Assembly: GCA_930367215.1 (NCBI GenBank)
Contig: OV884059.1
Coordinates: forward strand, 22,530,945-22,594,944
Direction of reading: 5' to 3'
DNA length: 64,000 nt
DNA from: Pollenia angustigena
Taxonomy: Eukaryota; Arthropoda; Insecta; Diptera; Polleniidae
This document shows positions 34,601 through 45,150 of the stretch, piece by piece. The notes under the pieces were generated by a model. The model ran no database searches. It was given only the letters and a program-made list of their open reading frames with translations, and had not been told where the DNA came from. Both the position numbers and the translations under genes were made by a program. The stretch's first letter is position 1; each line of letters starts with the position of its first letter.

Positions 34601-35903
34601 TCTATATATATAAAAAGAAGTGTACATTTTGATTGTCACTCCATAACTCGAGAACGGCTCGACCGATTGCCATAAAATTTTTAGGGAAGGTACAGGGAGG
34701 AGTGATGATGGTTAGTTGATTTTGAAATCCAAAATCGGGGCAGGGGAATTGGTACCCCCCATAGGATGCCAATATTTAATATCGCATATCTTAAGACCCG
34801 CTGCACGCATTTTGTTGAACTTTTGGTAGTAGGATCTTCTAAGCCCCAAAATTTAAATAAAACAGTAGCGGGGGAAGTGGTTCCCCCCATAGGACGCCAA
34901 TGTTTAATATAGCATATCTTAAGAACTGTTACAGTGAGAATGTTCAAACTTTGTAGAAGTCACTCTTATGGTATACTACTCTATTGAGAATAAAAATAAA
35001 GCGGTAGGCGCAGGGGGGAAATACCTCCCATAGGATGCATATATTAAATATAGCTCAACTGAAGAACTATTTAAGGGACAGCCTTCAAACGTGGTTAAAG
35101 CTACTATTATGGTAAAATGAAAATTTCAATATAAAAATGGGCGGGGTTGACAGGGGAGGAGCAGTACCCCTCATAGATAGAAATATAATTAAGAGCCGCT
35201 GCATGCATTTTGTTGAACTTTTGATAGTAGGATCTTCAGAGCCCCAAAACTGAAATAAAATAGTAGCGGGGGAAGTGTTACCCCCAAAAGGACACCAATG
35301 TTTAATATCGCATATCTTAAGAACTGTTATAGTGAGAATGTTCAAACTTTGTAGAAGTCACTCTTATGGTATACTACACTATTGAAAATAAAAATAAAGC
35401 GGGTAGGCGCAGGGGGGGAAATACCTCCCATAGGATGCATATATTAAATATCACTCAACTGAAGAACTATTAAAGGGAGAGTCTTCAAACGTGGTTACAG
35501 CTACTATTATGGTTAACTTTAAATTTCAATATAAAAATGGGCGGGGTTGACAGAGAAGGAGCAGTACCCCTCAAAGATAGAAATATAATTAAGAGCCACT
35601 GCACGGATTTTGTTGAACTTTTGATAGTAGGATCTTCAGAGCCCCAAAACTGAAATAAAATAGCAGCGGGGGAAGTGTTACCCCCCATGGGACACCAATG
35701 TTTAATATCGCATATCTTAAGAACTGTTAAGTGAGAATGTTCAAACTTTGTAAAAGTCACTCTTATGGTATGCTACACTTTTGAAAATAAAAATAAAGCC
35801 GGTAGGCACAGGGGGAAATACCTCCCATAGGATGCATATATTAAGTATCTCTCAACTGAAGAAGTGGTTAAAGCAGTGTAGCGAAGCGCACGGGTTAAGC
35901 TAG
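34601..35903 (+). mobile_element. Non-autonomous Helitron with canonical ends
   Basis: It begins TCTATATATATAAAAAGAAG after an A and ends GCACGGGTTAAGCTAG before a T, so the A/T insertion site and the TC...CTAG termini fit Helitrons. About 400-bp internal units recur (CATATCTTAAGAACTGTTA near 34913, 35311 and 35710), each with ACTTTTG.TAGTAGGATCTTC. It has no Rep/helicase frame. Confidence 0.9.
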
Positions 35904-36103
35904 TGCTTAATAAAATGACAAATGCTAAAAAACATTGGCAGCTAAAAAAAATGTTTTTCCAGGAAAATTTGTAATTAGTAAATATTGATTTATATTCAAC
36001 ATTTTTTTTTCATTGCTGTCCAAAGGAAAGCTAAGGTAAAATCAAGGCGAATTCATTTTTCAGGTGGCGTTGAAAGCACAGCTGTGCTACTTTCTTTTTT
36101 TAA

Positions 36104-36499
36104 CCCATTAAGGGCTGATGGGTATTTTAATACCCAAAAACAGAGCCTTCGTAGAAAAATTCTTGCTTACTTCAGGTAAGAGCTATCAGAAATTGGTTTT
36201 TACAGAAAGATAAAGAAAGGATAAGACTACTTTAACTAATTTTTGAAGTTAAATTTTGCCCCCTTTTATTGGGTAAGTTAGCGGCTTAAAGGTTAGCAAT
36301 TTTTAATATTTGGAAAAAGAGAAAGATAACGGCTCTGAAAAATTGGGAGAGTGTAAAATCGGAAAACCCTCTTGGTGACTTATAGCATTAGGTGTTCTCT
36401 GCTTTAGAAAAAAAGATTAGCTAAATTCGGCCAATAACGTTGACTACAGGTTTGATTCAATGACATGGGTATTTAAATACCCACTTCGCCGTTAGAGGG
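36104..36499. mobile_element. 396-bp piggyBac-like MITE
   Basis: It starts CCCATTAAGGGCTGATGGG directly after TTAA. The right end (inverse CCCTCTAACGGCGAAGTGGG) is followed by TTCAA. Both ends carry a GGGTATTT..AATACCC palindrome. A further end-like sequence (TAATAGCGAAGTGGGTAG) lies near 38110. Confidence 0.5.
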
Positions 36500-36539
36500 T
36501 TCAAAACACACATTTTTTGGCAAGTAAAAATGCGTTGTT

Positions 36540-37140
36540 TTATGTAAAATGAACTATTTATTAGCAAAAACTAAAGAAATAAATATCACAACTGTGGTCG
36601 ATTATTGAGATAATTTTATATATCTTAATAATTTGGCTTATCATATGATCAAAGCTATCCATGCGCTTCGACATTTCTTGTGCATTTGTGATAACTTTTT
36701 CTCTTACACCAAATGCTTCAACAACGCTCACGAAATAAAATTGACTCATGATTGGATATCCTTCAGCATTTCTTAGCATGCAGTGTAATTTCTAGGCATA
36801 CACTATACCACCATCCAAATCATTAGTAAGAAGGCCTCGGCTCTTTCGTATAAAATATAAGATACATATTCCACATTTCCTTCTATGACAACAGAGAAGA
36901 GAAGGAGCAAAATTCTTTGTTTTGTTTCTTCGCACAAGCAAAAGCAAAATAATTATTTTTTTTTTTTGATCCTGTTACCATTCTTATGTAACTGTGAAAC
37001 AAGCGAGAGCAATGACAGTGTGTGTAAAAAGGTATAAGAATGGAATAAAACGAGCAGAACTTTTAAAGGGCCAATGTTAAATGTAAACCACACCTAAACG
37101 TCAAGCTTTTTTCCTGCATTTCATTTGACATTTCTCAATT
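36540..37140. other. Unassigned; short minus-strand open frame
   Basis: A 72-codon frame at 36561-36779 (-) reads MLRNAEGYPIMSQFYF... and ..SKRMDSFDHMISQI. The composition is protein-like, but I do not recognise it. The rest is low-complexity. Confidence 0.3.
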
Positions 37141-37162
37141 TTAGACTAACTCAATTTGAACC

Positions 37163-37840
37163 ATGAAAAGATACACAATCAAGCAACGCATTTAAGTTAT
37201 TCAGGCTTATTATGAAAATAATAATCAGTGATGAGGCACATTTTAACCTCAGTGGATTCATCAATAAGCAGAGTAGCCGCATTTGGGCGAATGATAGTCC
37301 AAGAGTGATTGTCGAAAAAACAATGCGCTCACAAAGAGTGACTGTTTGGTGCGGCTTATGGGCTGGCGGTATCATCGGGCCGTATTTTTTCCAAAATGAC
37401 GCCGGTCAGGCAGTTACTGGGATTGGTGTTCGCTGTCGTGAGATGATAACGAACTTGTTATGGCCCGAATTGGCAGGTATGGATGTGGACGATATGTGGT
37501 TTCAACAGGACGGTGCCAGTTGCCACACAGCTAACGAAACAATGGCTCTTTTGCGCGACAAATTCAATGGCCGCGTTATCTCACTTGGTGGTAATGTCAC
37601 TGGCCGTCAAGATCATGTGATTTGACACCGTTGGACTTCTTTCTTTGGGGTTATTTGACAGCAAAGGTGTACCTCGATAAGCAAGCAACAATTCAAGAGT
37701 TAAAGGATGAGATAATTCGGCACATTAACGGCATAGAACCTCAATTATTCCTCAGCGTCATCGAACATTTAGACAATCGGATGGAGAAGTGCCGCCGAGA
37801 TCGCAGAGGCCATTTGGCCGATATTTTGCTCCATACATGA
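37163..37840 (+). pseudogene. Mariner-type transposase, internally deleted and frameshifted
   Basis: ATG at 37163 opens MKRYTIKQRI then a TAA, then VIQAYYEN, and jumps straight to the catalytic domain. That domain shows SDEAHFNLSGFINKQSSRIW, VTVWCGLWAGGIIGPYFF, MWFQQDGASCHTAN and, after a frameshift near 37590-37605, SCDLTPLDFFLWGYLTAKVY. All three acidic positions are present across frames. The N-terminal DNA-binding domain and linker are deleted, so it is inactive. It is the same family as 8960-9612 but less decayed. Confidence 0.9.
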
Positions 37841-38301
37841 TTGAACCATACCAATATAATCATACTAAAAAGAAATGACAATAATTTCCTAATTTTTTTT
37901 AATTTCCTAAATTAAAATTTAACCGCCCTATATATCCAAAAGAAGGAATACAAAGGCCTTCTAGAAGGCATCCGTACTTCTTCCTTTTCCCGTTGGGACA
38001 GATTCTATGTACATAGTGAAATAAGCACACAACACCCACTTCAATGAATTCAATAAATGAATTTTTGAATATTTTTGTTTTGAAAAAATCTTGTGTTTTA
38101 GAACTCTTTAATAGCGAAGTGGGTAGAAAAATACCCATGGTCTAGGGGCCAAGGTTTGACAGGTAAAAATAAAAAAAAAACGAGAGGAATGTCAAAAGTT
38201 ACTTGTGTTTTTGACATATCGGCCAACGAAAGCAGCAACAAAATACATTGTTGTGTTTTTGGTGTTGTAACTTGTTGTAGTATCGACTAGTGCTGGGATA
38301 C

Positions 38302-38364
38302 TATCGATATTTTCAACTATCGATATTTATCGATAGTTCAGAGTTCACTATCGATATATCGATA
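38302..38364. promoter_or_regulatory. Cluster of five TATCGATA (DRE) octamers
   Basis: TATCGATA occurs at 38302, 38318, 38328, 38349 and 38357. This is the consensus bound by the fly factor DREF, and its CGATA core is also bound by BEAF-32. It lies in the CDC45 intron, 8 kb from exon 1. It may equally be transposon terminal sequence. Confidence 0.6.
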
Positions 38365-39279
38365 TTACTATCGACTGAATGTTTGTACTTGTGCAGAAAA
38401 ACTTTAATTATTTTTTATAATAGTGCATTTACACTTGTAATTTTCAAACTAGTTTACGATCGTAAACTACTTTCATAAACTATACCGTTTACATCAGCAT
38501 TTTTGACAGTTAAGTTGTTTATCTTTGACAAGTTCTTAGCCCCAATAATAAAAAAAAAAACGTTGATGCACATTCATACGAACATATAAACAAACCTTTT
38601 ATTTCCGTTGTCCATCTAAAAGAAAATATGTAAAAAAAACTAAAATTTCTTATAAATTTGGAATTTTTTTAAACATTTTCTTTGTTTATTTTATTTTTCT
38701 TACTATTTTTTGGCTTTTTTTTACAGATAAAGGTAAATTCTTTTTACTTTATTTTTTTTTATTTTTTAAGGAAATGTCAAATATCACTAGCATTGCCAGA
38801 ACAAAATTTGAAAAACAGAGTTGCATTAACAAAAACTGGTTGTTTGTAACTAGTTTATCTCAAAAGCTAGTTACAAACGTGTTTATAATTTGTATGGATA
38901 AACAAGTTTCTCAAACTAGTTTATCATCATAAACAACTTATAACCTGTTTATGGCGTAGGTGTAAATGCACTATAAGGCTACAGTTCGTTGTTTTTATCA
39001 TTTTATTGAATGTATAAGACTTATGTTATTTTAGATGACAGTTTTTTAAAAATGGATAAGTACCTTTCTGAAGGAACCAAAGTAACAGGGACTATAAGAT
39101 ATTCCATTGCAACTTTAAAAAATGTTCTAAATTATAAACCCAAAAAGGTAATCAATCTAGCGGACGTATCCTCTAATGGTCGTTTATTGTTTTATCTTAT
39201 GCTTGCAATTGCATTTGGATTTTCATTTTTTTACAACATTACAAAAATATGTATTTGACATTTCAGTCCCTTTATAAAC

Positions 39280-40030
39280 ATGTAAAAATTTCGAATTAAA
39301 GTCCTTTAATTAGCAGTAAAAAACACTGCTAAGCAATCCATACCAATTGCCATTATTGTTGTTTGTATTCATTGCTGTAATTTAGCGCGAATTAATAATA
39401 GCAAGTAAAAATTTGTGGCAAAAAAAAACTGTTGCCATTTTGGTGCCTTTCGGGTATTTTTTGGTGCTTTTTTGCTTATGCAATACCCGAAATTTTGTTA
39501 AACACCCGTTTTTAAAAAGCGGGTATTTATAGTGCTTTTCACAATTTCTCACAGTGCTTTTAAGTGCCTTTTACAATATTAATTTTTTTTTTGTACCATT
39601 TTTTAAAACCTCGATTATATTCAGGATGATTAAGATGAGATTTGCTATTTGGGGTACAATTTTGGGAAGACATATAAAGATTTTAAGGTTTCAAATTATA
39701 AAAAAAAGTGATAAAAGAAAGTTGCATTCGTTTTACCAATAACTTTATTTACGAGGTTAGAGCTAGGCTTCCTAGCAATTTGGAAATTTTACAAAACGTT
39801 TACTTTTTAGCGTTGACAACATATTTTTTATTAAAATTTGGGCTGTCATTAAGTTTTATAAAGAATGGTCGGTCACTGCAAATTTTCGGTAATTGCAACA
39901 GGCCAGATTCAGAAATAGATTTTAAAATCGTTCGAAATTCATCACACCTTTTAAAAACGGTCGTTTTGAAATCGATTGATTTTCATCACATACATACCTG
40001 TATATGGGTATTTCTCTGAAATGGTCCACC
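39280..40030 (+). pseudogene. hAT transposase relic
   Basis: Parts match, in the opposite orientation, the hAT element at 58925-60100 (TTTGCTATTTGGGGTACAAT near 39640; GTTTTACCAATAACTTTATT near 39730). A frame at 39708-40019 includes RFTNNFIYEVRARLPSNLEI, resembling the hAT segment before the dimerisation domain. The left flank has runs of TTTGGTGCTTTTT like the subterminal GGTGC repeats of the other copy. Confidence 0.6.
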
Positions 40031-40925
40031 GTGACTTAAAAGATCAAAGCGCTCGCATCATTTTTTTCAAGGAAAAAATTAAGTTGGATTAATTTTGTAG
40101 TATATTTTTATTTTTTATTTTTCATTTTAGAATAAAAGTTTAATTTTTTTGTTAAAAACTTCTGAAAATATATGTAAAATTACTGAAATATGTATGAAGG
40201 TAAAAAGTGTCACGTGCGTAATGTCACGTGCGTAATTTTCAATTTATTTTTTTCTTCGCCAACCCATGCATAGTTGCTTTTTAACAAAACATGATTATAA
40301 GGGCCCATTACTAACCTTTATAAAAACATTTTTTCCGAAATAAAAACCTCCTACAATTCACTTACTTTCGCACTTTTCTTACGGTCCTAAAAGGCACTTC
40401 TATTTTTGTCACGTGAGTAAGTCAACTTTGATTGCATGGCATTTGGGTACCCAGTGCTCAATTTACTATTATATATACTTTTTAGAAAGAACTCATCACC
40501 AACAATGTAACGATTCTAGAATTCATTCTTAAATTCCAATCCACTTCTATTTTTTTAATATTCAAACACAATAAAACGCGTACAAATGTCGCGTGCATAA
40601 CCAGAGAAACACCCATATTTAATTTTAAATGAAAATGGTCACCCATCAACGCCATCGCCTTTTTTAAATTTTGGAGGTATATAATATACGGCACAGCCGA
40701 ATGCAACTTGTTTTGTGTTTAATTAAATTTAAAATTACAAATTAATTGTGGATCCACTCATTCCTTATGCATTTTTAATTTCTTGTGTTTATATTTTTCC
40801 ACTTTTGTTTTGTTTTATACAATTTAAATAAGTTTTATTTTCAACTATTTTAATTTTTATTGAATTTTAAATTTGAATTAATTTTTTCACAAAATGTAAA
40901 CAAAGCTTGACATTCAGTATACACA

Positions 40926-40978
40926 CAATAAACAATAAACCGATGACTGGAAAATAAACAATAAACCGATGACTGGAA
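40926..40978. repeat. 26-bp tandem duplication
   Basis: AAACAATAAACCGATGACTGG followed by AAAAT occurs twice in a row near the right end of the 5-kb element. About 700 bp to the left, GTCACGTGCGTAAT is also repeated (about 40208-40236). Confidence 0.8.
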
Positions 40979-41004
40979 AATGTCACCTTTATGAATTCGC
41001 CTTG

Positions 41005-41155
41005 ATAGGACTATTACAAAAAAGCTTTATAAAATACATACATATGTATGTAACTGAAATTTAGCTCATAGAATAAATTCGAAAAAATGAAAAAAAAATG
41101 TTGAATATAATATAAAGTAACCTTCGAAAGGAAATAATTCCCAGTTTCAATATTG
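41005..41155 (-). repeat. Repeat X, right part of the interrupted reverse copy
   Basis: TAGGACTATTACAAAAAAGC to GGAAATAATTCCCAGTTTC is the reverse complement of repeat X; its other end is at 36000-36042. Confidence 0.75.
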
Positions 41156-41417
41156 ATTTTTTTTTTTTTTTAATAGTCAGGCATCTTTTAGGAATCTAAA
41201 TGCAGTGGAATTAAAATCGAAGAGATTTGAATTTAAATTATTTACAAAATGACTGCAGTTTTTCTTGTTTTTAAGATTTGTTCTTGTAAAGATAATTTGT
41301 GCTCAAAGTACCTACATATGAAGTATACAACAAGGAATATTTTGATGAACGCTCTTTACAGGCTCGTTTTCAAAGTTCGTTCGATTTAAAATCCATTTCA
41401 TTTTGATTTATAGATCA

Positions 41418-42422
41418 CTAGCTGACCCGGCAATTGTTGTTTTGCCATATTACTTATTTCTAGTGAATATTTTGGTGTTTAATTAAAAAATATTAAAAAA
41501 AAGGTTTGTGAGGGGATGGGATCTATATCAGCAAGAGGAATGAAGCGCTTTATACCGTGGTCGGCGATGAAAAAAAACAATAGCCATTTATTTCTGTGTG
41601 TTATATATTGAAAAGTTAAACATAAAAAAGTGATGTATTTTTTATCCTGAAAGATAATAAATATTCATTACGAAGAGCAATTGCGTATACGATATTTTTT
41701 GTCAGTCCGTCTTTAGCTCGATAAAGACAAATAAACTCGATGGCTTGCCGACGCCAGAACATGACACGTATAATTGTCCAAGTGAAAAACATGGTGTGCC
41801 CAAATCTAAGCCGCAACCAGACTTACGGCCATTTTCACCAAGTTCGGTTATAATTAACTATCGGTTATAGCTGTTAAACTTGGTGAAAATGGCCGTTATT
41901 GATTGTTATTGCAAAGGCCAATCTAATAGGAAATTGAACGCGTTTGAATTTAATTTTGACGTCTGTGGGAATCACCGGAGTTTGTGTCGGCAAAACATTT
42001 TCGTCTCAAAATTGATCATTCAAATTGGTGGCTTCGATAACGTTTTTAATCAATTTTTTAATGGCCAATCGTGTAGGATTACACAGCCTTGGCTGTAGAA
42101 GGTGTAATGGCATGCCTGGCAAATCCAGAGAGTTCAAAAACTCTGTTGGATAATTTACAGCTTCGTAAACATCGCTAACGGTATCGATCGATTTGTATTA
42201 TACTAAGTCGGCTGGCAACAACTGCTGTATCTTGAAGTTTAAACCGACGACGTCCAAATGTTTTGCTGCCAAAATAGCTCTTTCTGCCAGCCACACATGA
42301 CTTACAGTATCGGACATAACCGAAGCACCTCTCTCTGTACATTTTTTTTAAATGATAATTTTTTTAAGAAAACAAAATTATTAAAAATTTGTTATTTATT
42401 TTTTTATTTATTTATATCTTTA
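41418..42422 (-). mobile_element. Helitron 3' part with helicase-domain relic
   Basis: A/CTAGCTGACCCGG at 41417-41430 is an inverted Helitron 3' end. On the minus strand near 41690-41800, PCFSLGQLYVSCSGVGKPSS and then LFV match the last helicase motifs of Helitron RepHel proteins (CFSHGQLYVACSRVG type). TKNIVYAIALRNEY follows in another frame. The rest is decayed. A 72-bp hairpin is inserted at 41825-41896. Confidence 0.7.
41825..41896. mobile_element. 72-bp hairpin MITE
   Basis: ACGGCCATTTTCACCAAGTT is perfectly inverted as AACTTGGTGAAAATGGCCGT. Confidence 0.85.
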
Positions 42423-43294
42423 CTAGCTGGCCCGGCAAATGTTGTTCTGCCACATAACTTATTTCTTTCAGAAGTTACAGTGTCTGCAAGCCAAATTTTA
42501 AGAAAAAATTTGCCTGCCAAATTTTAAGAAAATTAATTGATTAGTAAAGAAAATATAGGGAGGCGGAGCTTTTACCCCTCTTGCCCAATTTAATGCCCTG
42601 TCCTCTTTCCGATGTTACAGTGTATGTATGCCTAATTTTAAGGAAACCGGTTGATTAGTTAAGAAGATAGAGGGAGGGGGAGCTTTTACCCCTCTTGCTC
42701 TATTTCACGCCCTAAATAATAAAAACTATAGGCTATAGTTCTTTCCAACTGTAACACTATTTTCCTGCGAAATTTTAAAAAAATCGGTTGATTAGTTACG
42801 AAGATATAGGGAGGGGGATCTTTTAGCCCTCTTACCCTATTTCACACCCTATTCCTTATTCGCTTTCAGATGTTACATTGTCTGCATGCCAAATTTTAAG
42901 AAAACCGGTTGATTAGATTAGAAGATTAGGGAGTGGGAGCTTTTACCCCTATTGCAATATTTTGCGCCCTCTAGCGATTTAAAATATACTCTACGACCTA
43001 TTCTCAGACCTAACAAATACAGATACAAAATTTCATAAAAATCGGTCAAGCCGTTTCGGAGGAGTTCAAAATGGGGGGCATTTTGTTGATATTTGTATGG
43101 GAATATAAATACATGTTTCGGAATGAATGCAGAGTTCACTATAACTCATATAGCTCAAGAACCAATACACATTTGAAGACCGTTGATACATAAAAACCTT
43201 GGTATTGACGTCACCTTCCACGTGAATTTTACAGAAACAAAATCGGTTCACGCATTTCAGAGAACATTATTTACTAACACAATGCAACTTTTTT

Positions 43295-43442
43295 TCACCT
43301 AAAATGCAAAAGGGCGTAACAAAATTTTTTTTTTTAATTTTATAGTGCATCATAATCATAATTTTAGTCTATAGTGCAACATAATCAACCAAAACTTGAT
43401 TTTGAATTTTTTGGTTGTTACGCCCTTTTGCATTTTAGGTGA
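43295..43442. mobile_element. 148-bp MITE with 27-bp perfect TIRs
   Basis: TCACCTAAAATGCAAAAGGG then CGTAAC.. is inverted exactly at the right end. Confidence 0.88.
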
Positions 43443-43476
43443 CGATATATAGATTATTGAAAAATACAAAATTAAT

Positions 43477-43613
43477 GTGTAGTTTATAGAACACGAGCGC
43501 CATACTCGTCCGTTCAACTTACATTTAAAACAAAAACAAATTTCAAAATTTTGTTTTTGTTTTAAATGTAAGTTTAACGGACGAGTAAGGCGCTCGTGTT
43601 CTATAAACACCAC
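43477..43613. mobile_element. 137-bp near-perfect palindrome
   Basis: The arms run from TTTATAGAACACGAGCGCC through ACATTTAAAACAAAAACAAA and are inverted with only a few mismatches. There is almost no loop (centre near 43545). It is a foldback-type element. Confidence 0.88.
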
Positions 43614-43734
43614 ATAAGATATTCAAAATTTAATAAAACAAAAGTTAAAATTCAAAAAATATTTAAAGTCGGAAAATATTAAAAGCAGACTAAAATAAAG
43701 CACCCCCAATTTAAGGCACAAAAAAAACTATTGA

Positions 43735-43975
43735 AAGCAATAATTCGCTGCGAATCCTTTCTTCTGGATGACAGGCGCACCTCTTTTAGGCATAGAGGAT
43801 ATTAAATTATTAATTATTTCAGGTGATTTTGCTTCCCAGGCTATTTTAGCGGCTTCAAATAAATTTTCTTTGGTTTTGCAATTTTCTCGGTTGATTTTTA
43901 AGTTGACGATCTCCCACAAGTTCTCGATTGGGTTAAGATCAAGTGAATTTATCAAGACATCAATTGAGTGCAAAA
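43735..43975 (-). pseudogene. Tc1-like transposase C-terminus
   Basis: The minus strand reads SLDLNPIENLWEIVNLKI, including the final catalytic glutamate of the DD34E triad, then EIINNLISSMPKR and VIQKKGFAANY. This is the standard end of Tc1-type transposases. No upstream catalytic part is preserved. Confidence 0.88.
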
Positions 43976-44752
43976 TATTCGATCAACAGATCAATTATTT
44001 CTAGGCTAATTTAAAAGTTTTTGAAGACTGGTCGCACATCTCCTACTCATTCTGGAGGAAGGCCTCGTGAAACTTCGCAATATGAAGACTCCTTAATTTA
44101 AAGGACAATAGGGGGGCTTTTACCCGTTGTGCTCTATTTTACGCCTTAAATGTTGGAATTTCCAAAAAATATATTCCAAATTTTAATAAATCCGGTTGAT
44201 TTGTTAATAAGATATAGGGAGGGGGAGGCTTTTACCACTCTTGCCATATTTTACGCTCTAAATAATAAAAATTAAAGGCTATAGTTCCTTCCAGATGTTA
44301 CATTATTTTCCTGCCAAATTTCAAGAAAATCTGTTGATTAATTAAGAAGATAAAGGTTGGGGGAGCTTTTACCCCTTTTGTCTTATTTTACGCCCTCTAG
44401 CGATATGAAATATACTTTACGACCTATTCTCGATCAAGACGTTTCGGAGACATTTAATTACAAACACCGTGACACGAGAATTTTATATTTTTATATATGT
44501 AGATGTTAAAATATGTATTTCAAGAGAAGAATGCAATCCAAATGTTTTTGAGACACTAGACCTTCACTAATTGTTCAAGTCGGATTAATTGTTATAGGTT
44601 TCAGGCAATAAGGTTTGCTGAATTCTTTCAAAATTGGTTCATAGAAGCACATTATTAATAATAGCGGAATTCTCGGACCTTCTACATCTTGTAGGTCTTG
44701 TAAATTTTGATTTAAATCATTATATTTTAAAGGGAAGGAAAAATATATATAT

Positions 44753-45008
44753 GAGGGGCTTAAAGCACAAGGGGTTCAAGTGACTTATTTTAAAAAATGA
44801 GACAAAAGCGGTTGTTTCGCTGGTGCTCCAAGCGAAGCAGATATTTTAATGTCAAGTGCTTGAATTGTTCACTATATCTAGCGTCCGGATGAGAATCCTA
44901 CATTCACCTCTTGTGCTCTGAACAACTTCTCCGAACTATACTTATAACTCCATATGTAAACTAAATTTTAGAAAAAGGCACCTCAACCCCTTGTGCTCTA
45001 AGCCCCTC
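44753..45008. mobile_element. 256-bp MITE, copy 1
   Basis: The ends GAGGGGCTTAAAGCACAAGG and the inverse of GAGGGGCTTAGAGCACAAGG are flanked by AT-rich TATAT. A copy of identical length lies at 61456-61711. Confidence 0.9.
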
Positions 45009-45137
45009 ATATGTATATTGAAATACATACAAATACATATTGAAATTAAAATTTTACTGAACTAAGAAATTTTGAATCATTCAAAGGATTTCAACGTTCC
45101 ATTGAAATGCATTTAGCTATAATAACAATTCTATAGG
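45009..45137. other. AT-rich spacer
   Basis: Nothing recognised between the MITE and the LINE insertion site. Confidence 0.6.
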
Positions 45138-45150
45138 AATTGAACTGGTA

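Larger units (their letters stand above)
36043..41004. mobile_element. ~5-kb element with CAAGGCGAATTCAT ends (composite)
   Basis: CAAGGCGAATTCAT at 36043 is inverted as ATGAATTCGCCTTG ending at 41004, and each end continues to an AGGTG motif as in the 382-bp element at 31984. It interrupts a reverse copy of repeat X (36000-36042 plus 41005-41155). It contains a piggyBac-like MITE, a mariner relic, a hAT relic and the DRE cluster. No own transposase was recognised. Confidence 0.55.
42423..44503 (-). mobile_element. Second Helitron (non-autonomous) with nested insertions
   Basis: CTAGCTGGCCCGGCAAATG at 42423 is the inverted 3' end, and ...TATATATGTAGA/T at 44503 is the inverted TC 5' end. The interior repeats a unit with GGAGCTTTTACCCCTCTTGC and CGGTTGATTAGTTAAGAAGA about every 110-150 bp (42540-42950 and 44100-44400). 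The middle is broken by two palindromic elements and a Tc1 relic. Confidence 0.75.

Noticed and set aside
34681..35760. Three similar 86-91-residue minus-strand frames in the Helitron
   Set aside because: They track the ~400-bp internal repeats; frames drift with indels and have no protein-family features.
39010..39258. An 82-residue plus-strand frame (MYKTYVILDDSFLKMDKYLSEG...)
   Set aside because: No recognisable family, AT-rich codons and a location between transposon relics; not strong enough to call a gene.
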